A stretch of DNA of 64,000 nt from Eriocheir sinensis (GCF_024679095.1 NC_066528.1:20122101-20186100); one strand, 5' to 3'; counted from the first letter of the stretch, positions 1 to 10,870 are shown. Numbers and translations are program-made. Notes: generated by a model not told the origin, from the sequence alone.

Positions 1-28
1 AACATCACTCTTTGACCCGTATTATCAA

Positions 29-62
29 ACACACACACACACGCACACACACACACACACAC
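29..62. repeat. (AC)n microsatellite
   Basis: Dinucleotide AC run with one G interruption, directly next to the 69-bp minisatellite. Confidence 0.95.
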
Positions 63-63
63 T

Positions 64-425
64 CGGTAAGGCTTTGGTAGAGGTAGTGTTAGTATTACCA
101 TGGGTAGCGTTTTGAGCCTAGTGATAGTTTGACAAGGCTTTGGTAGAGGTTGTTGTGTTAGTATTTCCATGGGTAGTGTTATGAGCCTAGTGTTAGTTTG
201 GCAAGGCTTTAGTAGAGGTTGTGGTGTTAGTATGTATATGGGGTAGTGTTATGAGCCTAGTGATGGTCTGACAAGGCTTCCGTGGTGGTTGTGGCGTTAG
301 TATGTACATGGGGTAGTGTTATGAGCCTAGTAATGGTCTGACAAGGCTTCCGTGGTGGTTGTGGTGTTAGTGTTTCCATGGGTAGTGTTATGAGCCTAGT
401 GATAGTTTGACAAGGCTTCTGTACT
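64..425. repeat. 69-bp minisatellite, about 5-6 copies
   Basis: The anchor AAGGCTT recurs at 68, 134, 203, 273, 343 and 412 (spacing 66, 69, 70, 70, 69). Each unit also carries CATGGG, TAGTGTTATGAGCCTAGT and a GTGTTAGTAT-like segment. Related sequence occurs at about 35757-36020 and 41191-41215. The 65-codon minus frame across it only reads through repeats and is not taken as a gene. Confidence 0.9.
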
Positions 426-506
426 ATGAATAAAAGAAATAAGAAAAAAAACACTTAATAATCTGAGTTATCTCCTTCCGTCCGGCTTCCGTTATCTAAG
501 AGCGCG

Positions 507-545
507 TCACGTGATAGAGATACAACGAAATAATGTGTGACGTCA
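507..545. promoter_or_regulatory. E-box and CRE palindromes in a low-copy island
   Basis: TCACGTGA at 507-514 and TGACGTCA at 538-545 lie in non-repetitive sequence (about 426-586). The motifs are perfect palindromes bound by bHLH-zip and CREB/ATF factors respectively. No TATA box or gene follows, so any function is inference. Confidence 0.3.
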
Positions 546-584
546 TAAGTATCTGAGGTTGTATTTCCCAGGTAGTACATTAGA

Positions 585-586
<2 letters not shown>

Positions 587-630
<44 letters not shown>
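587..630. repeat. (GT)22 microsatellite
   Basis: Unbroken GT run. It is followed by 150 bp of GTT-rich and purine-rich sequence without a gene. Confidence 0.97.
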
Positions 631-631
<1 letters not shown>

Positions 632-776
632 CAGGTAAGAGGCGTGAAAAGGTTTTGTTATAAGTTATGATCGGTGAGGTTGTTGTTCTTGTTGTTGTTG
701 TTATGCAAAGTAGGAGAAGGAAGGAAGAAGAACAGGAAGAAAAAAGAGAATAAAGAGGAAAATGGAGATACTGATA

Positions 777-780
<4 letters not shown>

Positions 781-822
<42 letters not shown>
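781..822. repeat. (GA)21 microsatellite
   Basis: Unbroken GA run. Confidence 0.97.
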
Positions 823-826
<4 letters not shown>

Positions 827-897
827 GAATGAGAGAAATGAGAACCCAGCCTCCCTTCCGATAGACAAGAGAGGGTAGGCCTAATATATAAGACTGA

Positions 898-954
898 GGG
901 GGGGGGTGACGGGAGGGGGAGGAGGGGAAGGGGGAGGGGGGGGGCAGGTAGATA
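898..954 (+). other. G-run cluster, potential G-quadruplex
   Basis: About seven runs of three to nine G within 57 bp on the plus strand, enough for intramolecular quadruplex formation. Structure is inferred from sequence only. Confidence 0.6.
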
Positions 955-1021
955 AAGGCCGATAGATACCTGGTAATTAGTCCGAACCAGGTAGTTAAGA
1001 CACACCTTGATGGCTGCCGAT

Positions 1022-1022
<1 letters not shown>

Positions 1023-1068
<46 letters not shown>

Positions 1069-1120
1069 TTCCCTCCCTCCTCCTTTCTTCCTATCTTCCT
1101 TCCTTCCTTCCTTCCTTTCC
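1023..1120. repeat. (GA)n followed by (CCTT)n
   Basis: GA run 1023-1065, then CCCTCC and CTTCC repeats to about 1120. Confidence 0.9.
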
Positions 1121-1236
1121 TTCACCATATATAATCAAGATCGAAAGAAAGAATAAAGAAAAGAAAAATGAAAGAAAAGAAAGAAAAAAAACATACAATT
1201 CACTTCCTCATTGTTACATTAACCTTGGTGGTGGTG

Positions 1237-1237
<1 letters not shown>

Positions 1238-1280
<43 letters not shown>
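1238..1280. repeat. (CT)n microsatellite
   Basis: Unbroken CT run. From 1281 to 1651 the sequence is mostly low-copy, with a short GT-rich patch near 1490-1560 and no recognisable gene. Confidence 0.95.
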
Positions 1281-1284
<4 letters not shown>

Positions 1285-1651
1285 AGCTAAGCGTCCGTTC
1301 CACTAGTAAGCTCACCACTCTAATAAAAAAATAAAAATAAAAAACATCGTAAAAAAAACAGCCTCAAAGAAAGGACTAATTGGCATCGTCGCAAAGGTGG
1401 ATGTTACGAAGTCGAATTTTACCTTTCTTGGCCCTCCCTGACTCCCCCTCTCTCAGTTCGTCAGTGGCTCCCCGACCATCGTGAGGGGAGGGTGTGCGTG
1501 TGCCTTGCTCCCGGTGTAGTGGTGTGTGTCCGTGCGTGTGTGTGTATGTGTGTGTGTTAGCAGTGAAGTGACCCCCGTGCCGTCCACTTGGCTCCCTTAC
1601 TAACCTCACTCACTCACTGCCTACCTTGGTTTGGTCTGGTCTGGTCTCTCT

Positions 1652-2300
1652 GGGTTGAGTTAGAGTAGGTTAGTTAGTGCGTTAGAGTGCGTGCGTGGGT
1701 GTTAGGATGATAGTTTAGTGTGTTTACAAGTTAGTGCGTTAGGCGAGAGTGTGTTAGAGTGATGAACAGATTGGGTTGAGTTAGCGTATGTTAGTTAGTG
1801 CGTTAGAGTGCGTGCGTGGGCGTTAGTATGATAGTTTAGTGTGTTTACAAGTTAGTGCGTTAGACGAGTGTGTTTTTAGTGCGATGAACAGATTGGGTTG
1901 AGTTAGAGTAGGTTAGTTAGTGCGTTAGAGTGCGTGCGTGGGTGTTAGTATGATAGTTTAGTGTGTTTACCAGTTAGTGCGTTAGACGAGTGTGTTTTTA
2001 GTGTGATGAACAGATTGGGTTGAGTTAGCGTAGGTTAGTTAGTGCGTTAGAGTGCGTGCGTGGGCGTTAGTATGATAGTTTAGTGTGTTTACCAGTTAGC
2101 GCGTTATTCAAGAGTGTGTTAGTGTGATGAACAGGCTAGGTTAGTGTGTTTGATTGTGTTAGTGTGATGTGCAGGTTATTGAGTTAGAGTAGGTTAGTTA
2201 GTGCGTTAGAGTGCGTGCGTGAGTGTTAGGATGATAGTTTAGTGTGTTTACCAGTTAGTGCGTTAGACAAAGAGTGTGTTAGTGTGATGGACAGATTGGG
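1652..2300. repeat. 122-bp GTTAG-rich satellite, about 5 copies
   Basis: GGGTTGAG starts at 1652, 1773, 1895 and 2017 (spacing 121, 122, 122). A more diverged fifth unit begins near 2176. Units are built from variants of GTTAGTGCG and TTAGAGTGCGTGCGTG. This is not the arthropod TTAGG telomere array: TTAGG occurs but never in tandem. Confidence 0.9.
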
Positions 2301-2473
2301 TTAGTGTGCTTGATTGTGTTTGTGTGTTGAACAGATTATGTTAGTTTTGATGGTGTGTTAGGCAGAGTGTGTTAAAAGTAAGTTGGGCAAAGTGTGTTAG
2401 ATAGTGTTAGCCATTTGTTAGGTAGTGATAGATAACAGATAGATAGTTGTTCAGTTAAAGTGTGATAGATAGT

Positions 2474-2700
2474 GTGTGTTAAATAAAGTGTTAGAGTTTG
2501 TTAGATAGAGAGTGACTGACAGTGTTTTAGATAGTGTTAGTGTTTGTTAGATAGAGCGTTAGACAGTTTATTTATATAAAGTGTGTTAAATAAAGTGTTA
2601 GAGTTTGTTAGATAGAGAGTGACTGACAGTGTTTTAGATAGTGTTAGTGTTTGTTAGATAGAGCGTTAGACAGTTTTTTTTATATAAAGTGTGTTAGATA
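2474..2700. repeat. 107-bp tandem duplication
   Basis: Two near-identical units start at 2474 and 2581, with a partial third at 2689. Flanks at 2301-2473 and 2701-2880 are degenerate GTTAGATA-type sequence, probably decayed copies of the same stock. Confidence 0.88.
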
Positions 2701-2980
2701 AAGTATGTTTGTGTGATATAGTTAGTGGGATAATCAATATGCGTTAGATAAATGCATTAGACAAGAGTTTTAGTCAGTGTGAGTTAGATAACGTAGTAGA
2801 ATGTTAGAGATATGTTAGATAAAATGTGTTAAGTAAAGTGTGATAGACAGAGAGTGTTTTAAAGTGTGTTAGACGGGCAGGAACTTGTGTGTTTATTGCA
2901 GTGCTGTTGTTACTGTTATTGTTATTGTAATGGGATATGATTGTGTTTTGTGGGAGTCATATTTTCCTCTCCGGTAATAA

Positions 2981-3308
2981 TGTGTGTGTGTGTGTGTGTG
3001 TGTGTTCGCCCGCGCATTACCGCTTTTGAACGAATAAGTGCTTGCGTAGAACAAAAAAAAAAAGAAAAAAGAAAAACATCACGTGACTTGAGTTAGGAAA
3101 AGAAAGGAAGACAATTAATAGAAAGGAAAAGGAGACAAAACAAGAAAATAAAAAATATGTTCAGTGGTTTTGCGTAAGAGTGAAAGGAAGAAAGAAAGAA
3201 AGAAACGAACGAAAGAAAGAAAGAAAGAAAGAAAAAGTGACGCATATTTGGATTTAATATGTGATGAAGTTTTATAATAGATGTTTAGAATTGGATGCAG
3301 GCTTATTG

Positions 3309-3359
<51 letters not shown>
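2981..3359. repeat. (GT)n, (GAAA)n and (AC)n tracts
   Basis: (GT)n 2981-3005, (GAAA)n with interruptions 3185-3235, (AC)24 3312-3359. Between them lies about 180 bp of purine/AT-rich sequence containing TCACGTGA at 3079-3086. Confidence 0.93.
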
Positions 3360-3362
<3 letters not shown>

Positions 3363-3436
3363 TACATGCATTGTATCACGTGCTGCTAAGTGAAGTGTTT
3401 GTGTGTGTTTGTATTGGTCAGCATGAACACGTGTGC

Positions 3437-3437
<1 letters not shown>

Positions 3438-3500
<63 letters not shown>

Positions 3501-3538
3501 GGTTGATTAATTGCTTTACCTGTCCACACCTGCCCACG

Positions 3539-3585
<47 letters not shown>

Positions 3586-3632
3586 AGGAGGCATTAAAGA
3601 TAAGATGCCGGAAATATAAGAATAATTGATGG

Positions 3633-3663
<31 letters not shown>
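3438..3663. repeat. Alternating (CT)n, (GA)n, (CT)n tracts
   Basis: (CT)n 3438-3497, (GA)n 3540-3582, (CT)n 3634-3663. Neighbouring tracts are reverse complements and could pair as hairpins. Confidence 0.95.
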
Positions 3664-3665
<2 letters not shown>

Positions 3666-3709
3666 TATGAACGTCTTAAGTCCAAAGCAGCTCTTGAACA
3701 TGTCTTTGA

Positions 3710-3710
<1 letters not shown>

Positions 3711-3769
<59 letters not shown>

Positions 3770-3814
3770 TCCTTTGAGTACAGATTGTGCTTTTGAATCA
3801 GTGTTGAGGATTTC

Positions 3815-3884
<70 letters not shown>
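3711..3884. repeat. (GT)29 and (GA)34
   Basis: (GT)n 3711-3768 and (GA)n 3817-3884. Purine-rich GGA sequence continues to 4070. Confidence 0.95.
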
Positions 3885-3887
<3 letters not shown>

Positions 3888-4070
3888 AGGAAGGAGAGAA
3901 ACTAGAGTAGTGTTTTGAAGGAAAGGAAAGAGTAGAGGGGGAGAGGGAGGAGGAGGAGGAGGAGTGGGCAGGAAGGCTGTGGTAGGGAAGGAAGAAGAGG
4001 AGGAGAAGGAAGAAGAGGAGGAGGAGGGCATGGGAACGTGAAAACTGAGGGGAAGAGTAAACCCAACACT

Positions 4071-4154
4071 GGAGGAGGAGGAGGAGGAGGAGGAGGAGGA
4101 GGAGGAGGAGGAGGGAGGAAGAGGAGCAGGACAAGAGTGTATTAGTATCATAAG

Positions 4155-4219
<65 letters not shown>

Positions 4220-4232
4220 GGGGGGGGGGGGG
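4071..4232. repeat. (GGA)n, (CA)30 and G15
   Basis: (GGA)n 4071-4113, (CA)n 4158-4217, which runs directly into 15 G at 4218-4232. Confidence 0.95.
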
Positions 4233-4254
4233 TGAGGGGAGGAAAGTGAGGGGT

Positions 4255-4558
4255 AATTTGTTTGTTTTTCTTTCCTCTCCTTTTCCTCCTCCTGTAATTT
4301 CCCCTCTTTTCTTTCTTTTCCGTTTTCTCTTTCTTTTCTTTTATTTATTTGTTTTATTTTTATTTTTATTGCCTTTCTTAACACAATTTTTCGATATTCC
4401 AATTTTCTTTTCATATTTTTTTGTTATATCTTTTTTATGATTGTTATTCTCATCTTTCCTTTCCATTTTCTCTTTTTTTTCTCCTCCTCTTCTTCCTCCT
4501 CCTCCTCCTTCTTTTCCTCCTCCCACATTCATTATTTTTATTTCTTTTATACCTATAC
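4255..4558. other. Polypyrimidine block, no gene
   Basis: Plus strand is almost entirely T and C with TTTCTTTT and CCTCCT runs. Long frames here are compositional only. Confidence 0.8.
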
Positions 4559-4673
<115 letters not shown>

Positions 4674-4731
4674 AAAGGAAAGAGAAAAATGTGCCGGGCT
4701 TCTTTTTATTATGCTCCGACACGCGCTTTTG

Positions 4732-4925
4732 AAGGAGGAGGAGGAGGAGGAGGAGGAAGAGGGGGAGGTGGAGGAGGAGGAGGGGGAGGAGAAGGAGGAG
4801 GAGGAGGAGGAGGAGGAGGAGGTCACAGTGGAGAATGAAAAGGAATGAATAGGAGGGGTAGGTCAGCTTGCATTGAGGAAGGAGAATGAAGAGGAGGAGG
4901 AGGAGGAGGAGGAGGAGGAGGAGGA
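4732..4925. repeat. (GGA)n cluster
   Basis: (GGA)n with AAG and GTG interruptions 4732-4823, and again 4889-4925. It encodes only poly-Glu or poly-Gly in translation. Confidence 0.9.
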
Positions 4926-5027
4926 TGTAGCAAGATATATGAAAGAGGAGGAGAAGGAAGAGGAAGAGAAGGAAAGAAAAAAAGCGGATGTTAGTGATAA
5001 GAATGAACGAGGAAAGGAAGGGAAGGG

Positions 5028-5032
<5 letters not shown>

Positions 5033-5076
<44 letters not shown>

Positions 5077-5088
5077 GGGGGGGGGGGG
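5033..5088. repeat. (GA)n plus G12
   Basis: (GA)n 5033-5073, then 12 G at 5077-5088. The next 170 bp is A/G-rich with no gene. Confidence 0.93.
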
Positions 5089-5261
5089 AGTGATAGAAGA
5101 CAATTATATATATTCACTCAAAAAAGACAGTAAGATAGAAAAAGAAAGCAAGAAAATGAAAGTAGGAAAGAGTTTGGGAAGAGACGAAGAAGAATCGGAA
5201 AAGGAAGGAAAAGAAAGTCGAAGAAAGAAAAAGATAGGAAGAAAGCTTGTGAACTGAGACT

Positions 5262-5375
5262 CGGCAAAAGGAAGGAAGGAAAGTAAAGTAAGGTCAAAGG
5301 AAAGGAAGGAAAGTAAGGTCAGAGGAAAGGAAGGAAAGTAAGGTCAGAGGAAAGGAAGGAAAGTAAGGTCAAAGA
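5262..5375. repeat. 32-bp purine minisatellite, 4 copies
   Basis: AAAGGAAGGAAAGTAAGGTC recurs every 32 bp with one or two changes per copy. Confidence 0.85.
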
Positions 5376-5495
5376 AAGGAGGGAAGGAGGGAAGCTGTCT
5401 ACCTGTCTACCTGTCATCCTGTGCTCCAGAAACCCACATTTGCACCTGTTAATTAGAGAGTTGGAGGAAGAACGTCAGCCAGGGGTGGGCGTGGC

Positions 5496-5496
<1 letters not shown>

Positions 5497-5532
<36 letters not shown>

Positions 5533-5594
5533 GAAATGAGAGAGAAAACGAACGTGGGAAGGGATGTTTTGAGAGAGAGAGAGAGAGAGAGAGA
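5497..5594. repeat. (GT)17 and (GA)12
   Basis: (GT)n 5497-5530, (GA)n 5571-5594, followed by CCCTCTCC-rich pyrimidine sequence to about 5700. Confidence 0.93.
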
Positions 5595-5785
5595 AGAGGG
5601 GAAGGCGTAACACCCTACTCTTCTTCCCCTCTCCTCCCCAACCTTCCCTTTCCCTCCCCCTCTCCTCTCCCCTCTCTCCTCCCCTTTCCTCTCATCCATC
5701 ACTGTCAGTAAGGGTGAAATTCGAGCAGTTTTCGTGGTCACTTTGATCCTAAAGGGAGGGATATTTTTTGTCCATTACGTTTACC

Positions 5786-6018
5786 CACCATCACCATCAC
5801 CATCACCATCACCACAACCATGACCATCACCATCAATACCATCACCACCATCACCATCACCACAACCATGACCATCACCATCACCATAACCACCACTACC
5901 ATCACCATCAATACCATATCCACCATCCCCACCACTATCACCACCATCACCATCACTTCCATATCCACCATCACCACCACGCTAACCACCATCACCACCA
6001 CCATTATTACCACCTCAG

Positions 6019-6085
<67 letters not shown>
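5786..6085. repeat. (CAYCAT)n then (ACT)n
   Basis: Degenerate CACCAT/CATCAC hexamers 5786-6016 pass into a clean (ACT)22 at 6019-6085. Translation gives poly-His, poly-Thr or poly-Tyr, so no gene is called. Confidence 0.92.
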
Positions 6086-6256
6086 AAAAACAATAATAAT
6101 GATAATGACAATAATAATAAGTATCCATTAGCATCCCGTTTCCCATTTTCTTTGCTTCCCTTTCTCCGTTTTCTTTCTTTCTCTCTTCTCGTTTTCTCTT
6201 GTTTGTTTGTTTGTTCTTCATTGTCTCTTTTCGTGTGACTTATTGTTTTCTCTGGG

Positions 6257-6290
<34 letters not shown>

Positions 6291-6380
6291 ATTTTCACTT
6301 TAAACAAAACAGTCAACAAACAAACATATAGACAGACAGACAAACAAACACATATAAAAACAACAACAACAACAACAACA
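6257..6380. repeat. C10(CT)n and (CAA)n
   Basis: C run 6257-6266, (CT)n to 6290, then CAAACA/GACAGACA-type sequence ending in (CAA)n 6358-6380. Confidence 0.88.
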
Positions 6381-6456
6381 GTACGCTTGAAACAAAAGAC
6401 AGACAGACGGGAATGCAAAAAAAAAATATAAACAAAAAACAGGCAGACAGAAACCC

Positions 6457-6458
<2 letters not shown>

Positions 6459-6529
<71 letters not shown>

Positions 6530-6710
6530 CACTACCCCTCCCCCCCACACCCTTCCTTTCCCCTCCCCTTCCATTTCTTTCTTTTATTTATTTATTTTAT
6601 TTTTTCTTCACCTTTCTTTCCTAATGTTTTCTATTGTTATTTTATCATTATTTTCATTACTTATCATCATTCTTATCCTTATTCTCTTATTCATACACCC
6701 ACACCCCTTC

Positions 6711-6772
<62 letters not shown>
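6459..6772. repeat. Two (CA)n tracts
   Basis: (CA)34 6459-6526 and (AC)30 6713-6772, separated by T-rich pyrimidine sequence. Positions 6773-6930 are low-copy with no recognisable gene. Confidence 0.95.
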
Positions 6773-6773
<1 letters not shown>

Positions 6774-6930
6774 AAAACCTGAACTACATATTGCTGTCAC
6801 AGGGAAGGAAAATGGGGAGAAATAGCAGAGTTACCCCCAAAAAAGGGATGAAAAGGAGCATGTAAAAAGCTTGTATTTATGATCCAATTAGGAAGACCCA
6901 AGAAGACTGACAGATTTAGGAGAGAGCGCG

Positions 6931-7490
6931 AGGAAGGAGGAGGAGGACTAGAGGAGCAGGAGGAGGAGGAAGGAAGAAGGAGGAAGAGGGGATAAAACTG
7001 AAGGAGAAAGTGAGGAAGAAAAAAAAAATATTGACCCAGTGTTGTGTTGAAAAGAAAGAAAGGGAAAGAAAGTAAGAAAAGAAAGAAAGAGAGAAAGGAA
7101 TTTTGTGACCTAACGTGTGATAACAAAACGCTAAGAAAAGAAAAGAAAAAGACACAAAGAGGAAAGAGGAAAGAGCTACCTCATGGACACCAAAGGAAGA
7201 GGAGAAAGAAAGAAAGAAGAGGAGGAGGAAGAAGAAGAAAAGAGGAAGGAGGAAAAATAGACGCGTGAATAGTGCTTTATGGACGAAGGAGGAGGAGGAG
7301 GAGGAGAGAAAGAAGGAAGAGGAAGAAGAACGCGGAGGAGTACGAAGAAGAAGAAGAGGAGGAGCCAGAAGAAGAATGGTCCTCCTCACGGGTAGCGGAG
7401 GAGGAGGAGGAGGAGGTGGAGGAGGAGGAAGAGGAGGAGGAGGAGGAGGAGAGAGAGGCTTCATGGGGAGGAGGAGACAGTCGGCACCAG

Positions 7491-7533
<43 letters not shown>
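6931..7533. repeat. Purine block with (GGA)n and (GA)n
   Basis: GGA clusters at 6931-6975, 7287-7306 and 7392-7458, AAAGA-type sequence between, and (GA)n at 7492-7533. Charged-residue frames here are compositional. Confidence 0.88.
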
Positions 7534-7537
<4 letters not shown>

Positions 7538-7648
7538 TTCTTCCATGTGGTTGGTTCCTGTTTTGGGTTCAGCGCGCGGATTTTTTTTTATAGTAACGCC
7601 TCTTCCTGTTTTGGGGTCGCTTGGCTTTGTGTGCGTGTCCGTGCGTGT

Positions 7649-7653
<5 letters not shown>

Positions 7654-7702
<49 letters not shown>

Positions 7703-7758
7703 TTCGATTGTTTACGCTCGGAAAAAGACGCGGGCGAAAGATAAACAAACAAACAAAC

Positions 7759-7832
<74 letters not shown>

Positions 7833-7889
7833 ACACACACACATAAAAGCACATCGGACGGCAACCCAGAGAGAGAGAGAGAGAGAGAG
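7654..7889. repeat. Facing (GT)n and (AC)n plus (GA)n
   Basis: (GT)23 7654-7699 faces (AC)n 7761-7843 across a 61-bp spacer, forming a potential hairpin. (GA)n follows at 7868-7889. Confidence 0.93.
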
Positions 7890-7931
7890 CATATTAGTAA
7901 CCTCCGTATCTCATCTCATTCCTTTCTTCTC

Positions 7932-8083
7932 CCTCCTCCTCCTCCTCCTCCTCCTCCTCCTCCTCCTCCTCCTCCTCCTCCTCCTCGGCAGTCATTTTTT
8001 TAGCTGTCTTCCTATTTTCTTCCTTCCTCCTCAGTGTGTGGGAGGGGGGGTGGGGAAGAGGGGAGGGGGGAGGGGGGGGGGGC
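7932..8083. repeat. (CCT)18 and G-run cluster
   Basis: (CCT)n 7932-7985. G runs at 8038-8083, up to 12 G, are quadruplex-capable on the plus strand. Confidence 0.92.
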
Positions 8084-8200
8084 AGGATGGAGATGAGTTA
8101 CTGACCGATACTAAATTCCTCTCTATCTTCTTTTTTTTCTTTTTTTTTCTTTTGTTTCAAGTTGGGGATTAATTGGACGTGTTTTGGTTATTATATCTTT

Positions 8201-8204
<4 letters not shown>

Positions 8205-8286
<82 letters not shown>

Positions 8287-8375
8287 TCTTTATCTCTCTC
8301 TTTCATTCTTTTCTTATCTTCCTCCTCCTCCTCCTCCTCCTCCTCCTCCTCCTCCTCCTCCTCCTCCTCCTCCTC
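8205..8375. repeat. (CT)36 and (CCT)18
   Basis: (CT)n 8205-8277 and (CCT)n 8321-8375. Confidence 0.95.
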
Positions 8376-8880
8376 GCATTCCTTTCTCTATCCTCCTCAT
8401 TTATTTGTTCTTTTTAAGTTTACCTTTCAATCGTTTCACCTCCATTTTCTATTTTGTTCTTTCTTATTTTTTATCTTTATCTTTCCTTTTCCTTTCACCT
8501 TCATTTTATTTTTTCTTCTATTTTTGCTGTTTTTTTTCTTTCTCTTTCTTTCTCCTTCTTTGTCTCCTTTCCTCCTTCCTCCATGTTCTTCCCTCCACTT
8601 TCCTCCACGCCTCCTCTTTCCTTCTTCTCTCTTCCCTTTTCTTATTCCTTCATTCTTTATTTTTTCTTCATTTCCTATCTTTCTCCGCCTATTCCTTCCT
8701 TTCCCTTCCATCCTTTTCCTTCCTTCCTTTCCCTCCATATCTCTCGTCTTCTCCTTCCTTCCCTCCATCATTCTCTCAACACCATGTCCCTCCCTCCCTT
8801 ACCCCTCCCTTCCCTTCCCTCCCTTCCCTCCCTTCTTACCTCAGGGGAAGGGAGGGAACACAGGAGTCCTTCAGATCCTA
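8376..8880. other. 500-bp polypyrimidine block
   Basis: Over 85 percent T and C by eye on the plus strand, ending in CCCTCCCTT runs. The three long overlapping frames across 8162-9122 are Ser/Leu/Phe/Pro translations of this block and the flanking microsatellites. No gene is supported. Confidence 0.8.
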
Positions 8881-8890
8881 CACAACTCCT

Positions 8891-9123
<233 letters not shown>

Positions 9124-9182
9124 GTCTCCTCTGATAACCGCATTGAAAAGGAAAAAAAAAGAGAAAATGACCTAATTGAACG

Positions 9183-9300
9183 GAGAAGGAAGAGGAGGAG
9201 GAGGAGGAGGAGGAGGAGGAGGAGGAGGAGGAGATGGAAGAAGAGGAGATGGAAGAAGAGAAGGGCAATGAAGGAGAAAATTATGAGTAAAAGGATCAAT

Positions 9301-9349
<49 letters not shown>

Positions 9350-9497
9350 GAAAAAGAATGAAAAAGTTAAAGGGAGAGATGATGTGATGGAGGAGGAGGA
9401 GGAGGAGGAGGAAGAAGAGGAGGAGAAGGAGGAGGAGGAGGAGGAGGAGGAAGAAGAAGAAAACAGTTCCGCCTTTTGTTGTTCTTGTATTGCATTT

Positions 9498-9542
<45 letters not shown>
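9183..9542. repeat. (GGA)n, (GA)n, (GGA)n, (CT)n cluster
   Basis: (GGA)n 9183-9233, (GA)n 9303-9346, GGA-rich 9387-9465, (TC)n 9501-9542. The GA tract is complementary to the CT tracts on either side. Confidence 0.93.
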
Positions 9543-9547
<5 letters not shown>

Positions 9548-9749
9548 TCTCTTCACAAGATTTATCTCCCTTAATTCCTTTCCCTCCCTCCACTGTTTTC
9601 CTCCTCCCTCTCTCTCCCTCCCTCCCTCTCTCCCCCACTCTCTCTATCTCTCTCTCCCTCCCTAGCCTCCAATATCCCAAACACATGTCGTATCTCCAGT
9701 TTCCCTCCTCCTCCTCCTCCTCCTCCTCCTCCTCCTCCTCATCCTCCTC
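9543..9749. repeat. Pyrimidine sequence and (CCT)n
   Basis: CCCTCC/TCTCTCCC sequence, then (CCT)n 9704-9749. Confidence 0.85.
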
Positions 9750-9763
9750 TGAGAAGACCGCCG

Positions 9764-9828
9764 TGGCACTAACACCAAACTGGCACTCAGGTTTGTCATG
9801 ACCGTGATAATCCCTCGACTGGCACTCT

Positions 9829-9876
<48 letters not shown>

Positions 9877-10440
9877 CACCTTCAAATTTGGCACTTTTCC
9901 TCCATTTTAACATTTTATTATTATTTTTTTTCATGTTATTGTCTCTTTTTGCATTCTCCCTTTCGCAGTCTCCTTTACTGTTCTCCCTTTCTTATTCTCC
10001 CTTTTTTACTCTCCCTTTTTCATCTTCCCTTTTTCTTTTGCAGTCTCCCTTTTCTATCTCCCTTTTTTACTCTCCCTTTTTCATCCTCCCTTTTTCTTTC
10101 ACTCTCGACCCTTTATGGCACTGATATTTTGTCACTTTTTGGCACTCCCCCTCCCCTTTCTATACTCCCCTCCCTTACTCTTCACTCCCTGCTCCCCACT
10201 CTTTCCCCCCATCTTTTCCCCCTCTACTTCCTTCCCTTCTATCCTTCCCTCTCCCCTCTCTCCTCCCGTCCCATTCCCTCTCCCTTCTTCACCTCCTCTG
10301 TCCTTCCCCTCTCTTTCCCACCCACTTTCGTCCCTTTCCCTTCACAGTACTTTTCATCATCATCATCATCATCATCATTCCCTTACTTCTGGCACTGTCC
10401 CATTCTTCCCTCCCTTAAGAGTGCCTAGACAGTGCCCTCT

Positions 10441-10497
<57 letters not shown>

Positions 10498-10555
10498 ATT
10501 GGCGTTGCTCCCTGGCATTACCTTCTCTTATGGTGCCTATTTATAGTGAGTGCCA
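9764..10555 (+). other. Region with recurrent TGGCACT heptamer
   Basis: TGGCACT starts at 9764, 9781, 9820, 9889, 10116, 10140 and 10390, and its complement AGTGCCA at 10549. One-base variants TGGCACC (9874) and TGGCATT (10513) also occur. TGGCA is a nuclear factor I half-site core, but the spacing is irregular. (CT)n at 9832-9874 and 10443-10494 and (TCA)n at 10355-10379 interrupt it; the remainder is pyrimidine-rich. Confidence 0.5.
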
Positions 10556-10639
10556 TTATTGTGTGCCTCGTATGGGTTTTGTGTGAGTGGGGGGAAGGGG
10601 GAGGGTATGTGTGGGGGTGGGGAGAGGTGGGAGGAGGGA

Positions 10640-10776
10640 GGGGTGTTGTTGTTGTTGTTGGGGTTGTTAGTGGTGATGGTGGTGGTCATATGGTGAGGGG
10701 AACACACACACACACATACACATGGGGTTATCCTACACAGGCACCCCTACACACACACACAGTCCTCCATAGTCAT

Positions 10777-10823
<47 letters not shown>

Positions 10824-10870
10824 CTGACTCACACTTTGCCCTACGCTTCCTCCCTCCCCCCTTTCCCATC

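Noticed and set aside
1652..2880. TTAGG-like arthropod telomere or subtelomere
   Set aside because: GTTAG words are frequent but TTAGG is never tandem; the region is a 122-bp satellite with GTTAG-rich units.
5768..6238. His-rich then Tyr-rich 156-codon frame
   Set aside because: Derived from CACCAT hexamers and (ACT)n; other frames of the same DNA are equally open (poly-Thr), as expected for a triplet repeat.
7541..7617. Short direct repeat TTCCTGTTTTGGG as a transposon target-site duplication
   Set aside because: The 47-bp spacing holds no element and the repeats are imperfect; probably a small tandem relic.
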